Source: Anaerolineales bacterium (GTDB lineage Bacteria > Chloroflexota > Anaerolineae > Epilineales > JAANWY01). Taken from it: 12,547 nucleotides of DNA. The notes under the pieces were generated by a model. That model saw only the letters and a list, made by a program, of their open reading frames with translations. It ran no database searches and was not told the origin of the DNA. Positions 5,427 to 11,177 of this stretch are shown here, one piece after another (position 1 is the first letter of the stretch; each line of letters starts with the position of its first letter). The DNA is taken from contig JAANWY010000177.1 in the NCBI GenBank assembly GCA_018263655.1, forward strand, positions 302-12,848. The letters run 5' to 3'. The translations under genes and the position numbers were made by a program.

Positions 5427-6680
5427 ATGGCAGGCGAGGTCACATTAACCGCAACACCCAACAAGGCGAGCTTCCCGGTCACGAGCACGCCGCAGTTGGC
5501 CTATGTGCTGATCGAGGTGAAACCAACGTCCGCTGTGCAAGACGTGCGGATGCCGCTGAACTTTGGATTCGTGCTGGATCACAGCGGCTCGATGCGCGGG
5601 GAGAAGATCGAGCAACTGCGCGAAGCCGTCAAACTTGCTATCGATCAGATGGCCGACGAAGATCTGGTGTCGGTAGTCGTCTTCAACGAATCAGCCGACC
5701 TCATCGCACCCAGTACGCCGGCCGCCGATCGCCACACCCTCAGGCGCAAGATCGACCGCATCCGTGCCGGCGGCGGCACCACGATGTCGCGCGGCATGCG
5801 CGAGGGGGTACACCAGATCGGCCAGGGCGCTTCAGGCGACCGCATGAACCGCATGTTGCTCCTCACCGACGGCCAGACCTTTGGCGACGAACGCGACTGT
5901 GTGCGGCTGGCCGAGGACGCTCAGGCAGACGACATCACCATCAACGCGCTGGGGCTCGGTGATGATTGGAACGAGGACCTTCTGGACAACATCGCGGCCG
6001 CCGGCGGAGGTGAATCAGACTTCGTCGACGCGCCAGACAAGATCGTACCGCTCTTCGGCCAGACCGTGCAGCGCACCCAGTCGTTGGTGGTGCACAATGC
6101 TGAGCTGATCCTGCGCCTAGTCAGCGGTGTGGCCCCGCGCCAGGTGTGGCAGGTGACGCCCCCGATCTCCAACCTGGGCTATCGGCCGCTGTCGGAGCGC
6201 GACGTCCAAGTGTCGCTGGGCGAGATCGAAGCAGGAGACGGTAAGTCGATCCTGGTCGAGCTGATGGTTCCGCCCCGGCAAGCCGGCCGCTACCGCATCG
6301 CCCAGGCCGAGGTATCCTACGCTGTGCCGGCCCAGGGCGTCGTGGAGGCCAAGGAACGGTCCGACGTTCTGATCAGCTTCACCCACGACCCGGAAGAGGC
6401 CAAGCAGTACAACGCTCGGATCATGAACGTAGCGGAGCGAGTGACAGCCTTCAAGCTGCAGACGCGAGCGCTGGAAGAAGCCAAGACGGGCAACGTCGCC
6501 GGCGCCACCCAGAAGCTGCGCGCCGCCGCAACCCGACTGCTGGAGTTAGGCGAGCAGGAGTTGGCCGCAGCCGCCCTCGAAGAAGCCGGCAACCTGGAGG
6601 AACAAGGTGCAATGACGCCGGCCGGCACGAAGAAGCTGCGCTACGAAACGAGGAAGCTGACGCAGAAGCTAGTCGGTTAG
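5427..6680 (+). CDS. VWA-domain protein with intact MIDAS (batA/yegL-like cytosolic type)
   Basis: This is a 417-residue protein with a von Willebrand factor A domain, a metal-dependent protein-binding module. The start at 5427 has GGGAGG six nt upstream; an earlier in-frame start (5319) would translate the repeat array and is rejected. The N-terminal beta region spans about 1-43. The MIDAS residues are DHSGS 51-55, T118/T119 in GGGTTMSRGM, and D148 in LLTDGQ, so it should bind divalent metal. A beta-rich middle (about 225-330) carries LVSGVAPRQVWQVTPPI. The C-terminus from about 335 is helical and Ala/Glu/Leu-rich (KLRAAATRLLELGEQELAAAALEEA), perhaps a bundle or coiled coil. There is no signal peptide or membrane anchor, so it is likely a cytosolic scaffold. 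Lying between PP2C and FHA genes suggests it assembles a phosphosignalling complex; that role is inferred. Confidence 0.9.
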   Translation: MAGEVTLTATPNKASFPVTSTPQLAYVLIEVKPTSAVQDVRMPLNFGFVLDHSGSMRGEKIEQLREAVKLAIDQMADEDLVSVVVFNESADLIAPSTPAADRHTLRRKIDRIRAGGGTTMSRGMREGVHQIGQGASGDRMNRMLLLTDGQTFGDERDCVRLAEDAQADDITINALGLGDDWNEDLLDNIAAAGGGESDFVDAPDKIVPLFGQTVQRTQSLVVHNAELILRLVSGVAPRQVWQVTPPISNLGYRPLSERDVQVSLGEIEAGDGKSILVELMVPPRQAGRYRIAQAEVSYAVPAQGVVEAKERSDVLISFTHDPEEAKQYNARIMNVAERVTAFKLQTRALEEAKTGNVAGATQKLRAAATRLLELGEQELAAAALEEAGNLEEQGAMTPAGTKKLRYETRKLTQKLVG

Positions 6681-6746
6681 TCAAGTAGTCAGGTAGTCGG
6701 GTAGTCGGGTAATCCAACGGCTAACCGACTACCCGACCAACCGACC
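6671..6746 (+). repeat. 8-mer word array and inverted repeat spanning the VWA stop codon
   Basis: AGTCGGTTAG (6671-6680, including the VWA stop) pairs perfectly with CTAACCGACT (6721-6730). Between them GTAGTCGG-type words repeat about every 8 bp, and after 6721 the complementary CCGACTAC/CCGACCAA words repeat in 8-bp phase up to the FHA ribosome site. The layout is the same as in the heptad arrays, with a different word. Confidence 0.75.
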
Positions 6747-6765
6747 AAATACAGAGGAGACAACT

Positions 6766-7545
6766 ATGCCCATTTGCCCTAACTGCGCAAATGAAGCTCA
6801 GGACACAGCCGTGTTCTGTGATCAATGTGGTACGCGGTTGGTAGACCAAGAGGCCGGCGCAGCCCCCGCGTCCCCAGAATTGGCCACACCCGAACCGGAG
6901 GAACCCGCGGCGGCCGCCGATGATGGCCTGCGCTGTTCGGCCTGCGGTTACGCAAACGTACCGGGGGAGCTGTTCTGCGAGAACTGCGGCGTCGCCCTCG
7001 ACGCTTTGGAGCCGGAGGTGGCCGAGGGGCAAGTCGAGGCCGCGGCCGAGACACCCACGCCGGCCGGCGAAACCTGCCCGGCCTGCGGGGCCACCGTCGG
7101 CGCCAGCGATGACTTCTGCGAAAACTGCGGCGCTGCCCTGACACCGACGGGGACAGCCGCCCAGGCTGAAGACGTGCCCGTTGGACCAACGGGCGCCGAG
7201 GCAGAACCAGGACCGACAGTCACCGGTCCCCGTTTCATTGTGGCAAACAGCGGCGCTGAGATCCCGTTGCCGGCCGGCGACGACATCCTAATCGGGCGCG
7301 AGGACCCCGTCAGCGGCATCTTTCCCGACATCGACCTGACACCACACGGTGGCGAAGAAGGTGGCGTCTCGCGCAAGCACGCGAAGATCGAAGTTCAGGA
7401 CAGCAAATATACCGTCCAGGACCTGGACAGCACGAACTTCACACTCTTGAACCGCCAGCGCCTGACGCCATTCTCGCCCAAGCCGATCCAAGACGGCGAC
7501 GAACTGCGGCTCGGTCGAGTACAACTCATGTTCAAGACACAGTGA
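6766..7545 (+). CDS. FHA-domain protein with three N-terminal zinc ribbons
   Basis: This is a 259-residue predicted cytosolic phosphothreonine reader. Three CxxC-x10-CxxC zinc ribbons sit at C4/C7/C18/C21, C57/C60/C71/C74 and C104/C107/C118/C121, joined by Pro/Glu/Ala-rich linkers. The FHA domain spans about 156-259: GR 177-178, SRKH 202-205 and DLDSTNFT 219-226, then DGDELRLG. The residues that hold the phosphothreonine (R178, S202, N224) are present. The usual Gly after STN is Phe here. The ATG at 6766 has GAGGAG six nt upstream. It is the last gene of the PP2C-VWA-FHA run. Its ribbons resemble those of the PP2C, so the two may share a partner. Its last Gln codon and stop (CAG TGA) are the first heptad of a CAGTNNN array. 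Confidence 0.92.
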   Translation: MPICPNCANEAQDTAVFCDQCGTRLVDQEAGAAPASPELATPEPEEPAAAADDGLRCSACGYANVPGELFCENCGVALDALEPEVAEGQVEAAAETPTPAGETCPACGATVGASDDFCENCGAALTPTGTAAQAEDVPVGPTGAEAEPGPTVTGPRFIVANSGAEIPLPAGDDILIGREDPVSGIFPDIDLTPHGGEEGGVSRKHAKIEVQDSKYTVQDLDSTNFTLLNRQRLTPFSPKPIQDGDELRLGRVQLMFKTQ

Positions 7546-7567
7546 ACAGTGGACAGTGGACAGTGAA
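7540..7567 (+). repeat. CAGTNNN heptad array at the FHA stop codon
   Basis: Four heptads (CAGTGAA, CAGTGGA twice, CAGTGAA) run in phase. The first one supplies the FHA stop codon. The array can pair with the ACTGNNN array at 7944-7971 ahead of livM. Confidence 0.75.
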
Positions 7568-7630
7568 CTTATACGTAACAGGTCATCGCAAGATTCATCC
7601 GTGGATGGCGAGCGGACGGCCAGAAACGTT

Positions 7631-7723
7631 CCCACGGACAGAAGGAAACCCTGTGCTGAGTGTAGCCGAAGTAACGGATGTTTAACTTTTTTGTTTTTGT
7701 CCGTGTTTCTTTCCGTCCGTGGG
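7631..7723. repeat. Inverted repeat with 19-bp arms in the FHA-livM gap
   Basis: The arms at 7631-7649 and 7705-7723 match at 17 of 19 positions (CCCACGGAC(A/G)GAA(G/A)GAAAC). A T-rich tract with seven-T and five-T runs lies before the right arm, not after it. A role as 3' end of the FHA transcript is possible but unproven. Confidence 0.6.
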
Positions 7724-7727
7724 GGAC

Positions 7728-7775
7728 TGGTGATCGCCCCTCATGGTGATCGCCCCTCATGGTGATCGTCCCTCA
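7728..7775 (+). repeat. Three tandem copies of a 16-bp unit
   Basis: TGGTGATCGCCCCTCA is repeated three times without gaps, the third copy with one change. It does not code and has no internal symmetry that I can see. Confidence 0.85.
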
Positions 7776-7806
7776 GCTTGGGGTGTATTACATATGTAGT
7801 GAACTG

Positions 7807-7939
7807 GTAACTGTTCAGGTAGTGGGGACCCTTGCGAAGGTTTGCCAATCGCTTTTGGGTCGAGGTGCCCCTCGCCAGTCGAAAATCGGCCTCTTGCCAA
7901 GGTTCTTCCTAACCTTCGCAAGGGTAGCTGAACGCTTAC
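7807..7939. mobile_element. 133-bp MITE upstream of livM, same end family as the 9760 element
   Basis: The termini are GTAACTGTTCAG and, inverted, GTAAGCGTTCAG. A perfect inner inverted repeat, ACCCTTGCGAAGGTT, follows. The flanks are GTGAACTG (7799-7806) and GTGAACTA (7940-7947), a 7-of-8 direct repeat that looks like a target duplication. A TA also lies at each boundary, as IS630-type elements require. It has no coding capacity. Confidence 0.75.
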
Positions 7940-7943
7940 GTGA

Positions 7944-7971
7944 ACTATTCACTGTATACTGGTCACTGTAG
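7944..7971 (+). repeat. ACTGNNN heptad array ahead of the livM ribosome site
   Basis: Four heptads in phase (the first degenerate, ACTATTC) end one base before the GAGGAG ribosome site at 7973-7978, the same position relative to a gene as the VWA array. Confidence 0.7.
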
Positions 7972-7984
7972 CGAGGAGATTTGT

Positions 7985-8944
7985 GTGTTCATAAGTGATT
8001 ACGCCCTGAGTGTCGCCACGTTCGTCGGCATCTGGGTCACGCTGTCCCTGAGCTTGGGCATCCTCACCGGGTTCGCCGGTCAGGTGTCGCTGGGGCACGC
8101 TGCCTTCTTCGGCATCGGCGCGTACATCTCGGCAATCCTGGCACTGAGGTACGGCTTTTCCTTCTGGATCGCGCTACTGGGCGCCATCGTGATCACCGGG
8201 CTCGCCGGCAGCATTCTGGGCCTGCCCAGCCTGCGCGTGCGCCACGACTTCCTGGTGCTGGCGACGATGGGCGTCAACTTCGTCGTGGTGGCGCTCTTCC
8301 GCTACGTCGATTTCTTTGGCGGGGCGATGGGGTTGGTCAACATTCCAGCCCCCAGCGTGTTCGGCGTCAGCTTTCGTGGCGGCGTGCCGTATCTGTTGCT
8401 GGTGTGGGCGTTTGCCGGCGTCACCTGGCTCATCGCCTGGTACCTATCGCGCACCTGGGTCGGGCTGGCGTGGCACACCGTGCGCTCCGACGAAGATGCA
8501 GCCGCGGCCGTGGGTGTGAGCGTGCCGCGCTTCAAAATCTACGCCTTCGCCATCAGCGCAGCGCTGGCCGGCGGTGCCGGCGCGCTGTACGGTCACTTCA
8601 TCGGCTCCCTCTTCCCTGACACGTTCGCCTTCGTCGAATCCATCGTCATCCTGTCGATGGTCATCTTCGGCGGCGTGGGCACGTTACGTGGCCCCATCGT
8701 GGGCGCCATTATCCTGAAAGCGGCGCCCGAGATGCTGCGCGTCGTGCAGGACTACCGCTTCACCCTTTACGGCGCACTGCTGGTCCTGATGATGCTCTTT
8801 CAGCCGATGGGCATCATCGGCGATGGCAGCTTCATCTGGCGTAATCTGAGGCGCTTATTCGGACGCGAGCCGGCAACCGTGGCACAGCCCCCGCCTCACC
8901 CCGTCGAAGAGCCGGCCGCTGCTCAGCAGGAGACGGCGTCATGA
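7985..8944 (+). CDS. livM: Branched-chain amino acid ABC transporter permease LivM
   Basis: This is an inner-membrane permease subunit of 319 residues with about eight to ten hydrophobic segments. Family markers include LTGFAGQVSLGHAAFFGIGAY near the N-terminus, the cytoplasmic coupling loop RSDEDAAAAVGV, and IFGGVGTLRGPIVGA toward the C-terminus. I chose the GTG at 7985, with GAGGAG six nt upstream; an in-frame ATG at 7940 would read through the heptad array and is unlikely. The last 30 residues are a Pro/Ala/Glu-rich cytoplasmic tail. Its stop overlaps the livG start by four bases (ATGA), so the two are translationally coupled. The partner permease livH normally sits directly upstream but is absent here. 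Confidence 0.92.
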   Translation: MFISDYALSVATFVGIWVTLSLSLGILTGFAGQVSLGHAAFFGIGAYISAILALRYGFSFWIALLGAIVITGLAGSILGLPSLRVRHDFLVLATMGVNFVVVALFRYVDFFGGAMGLVNIPAPSVFGVSFRGGVPYLLLVWAFAGVTWLIAWYLSRTWVGLAWHTVRSDEDAAAAVGVSVPRFKIYAFAISAALAGGAGALYGHFIGSLFPDTFAFVESIVILSMVIFGGVGTLRGPIVGAIILKAAPEMLRVVQDYRFTLYGALLVLMMLFQPMGIIGDGSFIWRNLRRLFGREPATVAQPPPHPVEEPAAAQQETAS

Positions 8945-9720
8945 GTCACGTGCTGGAAGTCCAGAGCGTCAGCAAGCGGTTCGGCGGCCTGGAGGCTCTG
9001 CACGACGTCTCGCTGTGGGCCGACGGCGAAATCTTGGGGCTGATCGGGCCAAACGGCGCCGGCAAGACGACGCTGTTTAACGTCGTTTCCGGCTTTCTGG
9101 AGCCCACGTCCGGACAGGTACGTTTCAGAGAGCGAGCGATTCAGGACAAGCCGGCCCACGAGGTGGTCGCCATGGGCATCGCGCGCACCTTTCAGATCGT
9201 GAAACCCTTCGCCGAGCTGACAGTACTCGACAACGTGCTCAGCGGCCACGGCATGCCGCGCTATCCGAGCCCGCGCGCTTTCCGCGAGCGTGTACACACG
9301 CCGGACAACGAAGCCGTTGCCCGCAGGATCCTGGAACGGACTGGGTTGACACGTTGGGCCGACACGCCGGCCGGCAGCCTGCCCATCGGCTTGCAGCGCC
9401 GGCTGGAGATCGCCCGCGCGCTGGCCACAGAGCCAGACTTGCTGCTGCTGGATGAGCCGGCGGCCGGCCTGACGCGCCAAGAGGCTGACGCGCTGGCCGA
9501 CCTGATTCGCGAACTGCACGCAGAAGGTATCAGTCTGATCGTGATCGAGCACAACATGCACTTCGCCATGAACCTGTGTCAGCGCATCGCGGTGTTGGCC
9601 CAGGGGGAGGTGATCGCGGAGGGGGAGCCGGCCGAGGTGCAGAACAACGAAGCCGTGATCAACGCGTATTTGGGGAAGCAGGGAACGAATGAAGTCGTTA
9701 CTATGGGACCAGGATCGTAG
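8941..9720 (+). CDS. livG: Branched-chain amino acid ABC transporter ATP-binding protein LivG
   Basis: This is one of two ATPase subunits that drive the importer, 259 residues long. Walker A GPNGAGKTT is at 36-44, the Q-loop Q85 in RTFQIVK, the signature LPIGLQRR at 147-154 (a variant of LSGGQ), Walker B LLLLDEP at 167-173 and switch H204 in IEHNMH. All catalytic parts are present. The gene overlaps livM by four bases. The natural end is probably near YLG (243-245): the last 14 residues, including GTNEVVTMGPGS, and the stop codon are encoded by a repeat hairpin (9681-9740), so the C-terminus seems to have been rewritten by an inserted repeat. Confidence 0.93.
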   Translation: MSHVLEVQSVSKRFGGLEALHDVSLWADGEILGLIGPNGAGKTTLFNVVSGFLEPTSGQVRFRERAIQDKPAHEVVAMGIARTFQIVKPFAELTVLDNVLSGHGMPRYPSPRAFRERVHTPDNEAVARRILERTGLTRWADTPAGSLPIGLQRRLEIARALATEPDLLLLDEPAAGLTRQEADALADLIRELHAEGISLIVIEHNMHFAMNLCQRIAVLAQGEVIAEGEPAEVQNNEAVINAYLGKQGTNEVVTMGPGS

Positions 9721-9740
9721 TAACGATTTCAATCGTTCCC
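9681..9740. repeat. REP-like hairpin, copy 1, overlapping the livG 3' end
   Basis: Arms of 25 bp (9681-9705 and 9716-9740) match at 22 positions around a GGACCA-containing loop. It is homologous to 9973-10025. It supplies the last codons and the stop of livG. Confidence 0.8.
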
Positions 9741-9759
9741 TCAAGATACAAGAGAAGGT

Positions 9760-9960
9760 GTAACCGTTCAGGGGGTATCAGGACTAGCATCCTGAGTAGG
9801 TCGAAACGAAGTGGAGACCGTATCGAAGGGTGCGGGGTTGCGACGGTTCTTCGAACAAGCCGCACCCCCTTCGACTGGGCTCAGGACGTCGCTTCGATAC
9901 GACCTCGGCTTCGCCTCGGTCTACTCAGGATGCTCCATAGGTTGCCCCCTGAACGCTTAC
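9760..9960. mobile_element. 201-bp MITE in the livG-livF gap
   Basis: The termini are GTAA(C/G)CGTTCAGGGGG inverted repeats of 16 bp. GAGAAGGT at 9752-9759 recurs exactly at 9961-9968, which would be an 8-bp target duplication; TA also lies just inside each boundary. Inside are nested hairpins: AGCATCCTGAGTAG with its complement, and GGGTGCGG with CCGCACCC. There is no open frame. The first 28 bases are shared with the IS end at 1608, which points to the likely source of the transposase. Confidence 0.8.
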
Positions 9961-9972
9961 GAGAAGGTGTCT

Positions 9973-10025
9973 AACGACTGAAGTCATTACTACGGGACCA
10001 AGTCGTAGTAGCGATTTCAGTCGTT
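9973..10025. repeat. REP-like hairpin, copy 2
   Basis: Arms of 22 bp (9973-9994 and 10004-10025) enclose a GGACCAAGT loop. Sequence and loop match copy 1 at 9681-9740. The two copies flank the 201-bp MITE. Confidence 0.75.
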
Positions 10026-10060
10026 GCCCACCGTGCAAGGGAAGGTATCTAAGTATCATC

Positions 10061-10145
10061 TCAATATTTCGGGGCTATGTAGGTCGAAATGGTATTTCGA
10101 CCCGACGATTTACCAAATCGTCCTACATGTCCCCCCATATATTGA
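10061..10145. other. Three-way-junction (cloverleaf-like) repeat upstream of livF
   Basis: An outer stem (TCAATAT/ATATTGA, GGGG/CCCC and TGTAGG/CCTACA) encloses two hairpins, GTCGAAATggtATTTCGAC and ACGATTTaccAAATCGT. It is symmetric in DNA, so both strands can fold. It is not a tRNA: no anticodon, T-arm or CCA features are seen. It ends 34 bp before livF. Confidence 0.65.
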
Positions 10146-10179
10146 GAAGACACGTGTCTAACGACTGACAGACAGAATC

Positions 10180-10884
10180 ATGCTTGAACTCAAGAATCTT
10201 GACGTAGCCTACGGTCGCGTGCAGGCCCTGCACGACGTCTCGCTGTCCGTGGCCGGCGACGAGGCAGTGGCAGTGCTCGGCGCTAACGGTGCTGGCAAGA
10301 GCACGCTGATCAAGACCGCCATCGGGTGGCAGGAGCCGCAGCGTGGCAGTGTCCACTTCGACAACCAGGACGTGACGTGGCTGACACCCTGGGAGCGCGT
10401 CGAGCGGGGCATGGCGCTGGTGCCCGAAGGCGGGCGCGTTTTCCGCGGGCTGACGGTGCAAGAGAACCTGCGGCTGGGCGCTTACCGCCAGGCCGACGAG
10501 CAAGCGGTGGGATCCCAGATGGAGACGGTGTTCGAGCTGTTTCCAGCATTGGCCGAGCGCCGGCGCCAGGTGGCCCACACTCTGAGCGGCGGCGAGCAGC
10601 AAATGTTGGCCATCGGTCGGGCCATGATGAGCGATCCGCGGCTGCTCTTGATCGACGAGATTTCCATGGGCCTAATGCCAATCCTGGTCCAGCGCGTCTT
10701 CGAGACAATCAACGACCTGCGGCAGCAGGGTGTCGCAATCCTGCTGGTCGAACAGAACGCCTATGAAGCGCTCAACGTCGTGGATCGGGCCTACGTGTTG
10801 GAGAACGGCCGGCTGGTCCTGGAGGGCACGCCCGACGAGCTGCGCGAGGATCAGCGAGTGAAAGCGGCGTATCTGGGCGGATGA
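10180..10884 (+). CDS. livF: Branched-chain amino acid ABC transporter ATP-binding protein LivF
   Basis: This is the second ATPase subunit, 234 residues, the usual LivF length. Walker A GANGAGKST is at 34-42, the LivF hallmark VPEGGRVFRGLTV at 81-93, signature LSGGEQQ at 135-141, Walker B LLLIDE at 155-160 and VEQNA at 190-194 (Gln in place of the switch His is usual in LivF). No clear Shine-Dalgarno precedes the ATG at 10180. It is set apart from livG by 459 bp of repeat elements, so expression may depend on read-through of several hairpins or on its own promoter, which I could not identify. Confidence 0.93.
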   Translation: MLELKNLDVAYGRVQALHDVSLSVAGDEAVAVLGANGAGKSTLIKTAIGWQEPQRGSVHFDNQDVTWLTPWERVERGMALVPEGGRVFRGLTVQENLRLGAYRQADEQAVGSQMETVFELFPALAERRRQVAHTLSGGEQQMLAIGRAMMSDPRLLLIDEISMGLMPILVQRVFETINDLRQQGVAILLVEQNAYEALNVVDRAYVLENGRLVLEGTPDELREDQRVKAAYLGG

Positions 10885-10940
10885 GATTCTGGTGGTGATA
10901 AGCGGTGATAGCCAGTTGACGTATGATGCCAGGAGGTTGT

Positions 10941-11153
10941 ATGTCGGACTACTTGCATCAAGAGCCAGATCCGGCTGAACTTGAACGGCTCTGGTTTGAG
11001 AGCGATGTGCGTCGTAAGCTTCAGATTGCCAGAGACGTCGGCCGGGCTATCGCTCAGCAATCGCCTGGTGTTGCGGCTGAAGATGCAGAGACTTTCTATA
11101 CAGGCTATAAGAAGGCGATTGATGTCGTGTGGCGGATGTTCCTGGAAGACTGA
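10941..11153 (+). CDS. Small hypothetical protein, 70 residues
   Basis: A charged, mostly helical soluble protein (DPAELERLWFESDVRRKLQIARDVG early, ETFYTGYKKAIDVVWRMFLED at the end). No Cys, no membrane segment and no recognised motif. The ATG at 10941 has AGGAGG at 10931-10936, four nt away, which is close but strong; an in-frame ATG at 10923 lacks any ribosome site. It lies 56 bp after livF in the same direction and converges with cinA, 24 bp apart. Function unknown. Confidence 0.65.
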   Translation: MSDYLHQEPDPAELERLWFESDVRRKLQIARDVGRAIAQQSPGVAAEDAETFYTGYKKAIDVVWRMFLED

Positions 11154-11177
11154 CGAGCGAGGTGGTGGTGTGCTCGA

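Noticed and set aside
10061..10145. tRNA gene
   Set aside because: The cloverleaf shape has only two inner hairpins, no conserved T-loop or D-loop bases, and both strands are equally symmetric, as in a DNA repeat.
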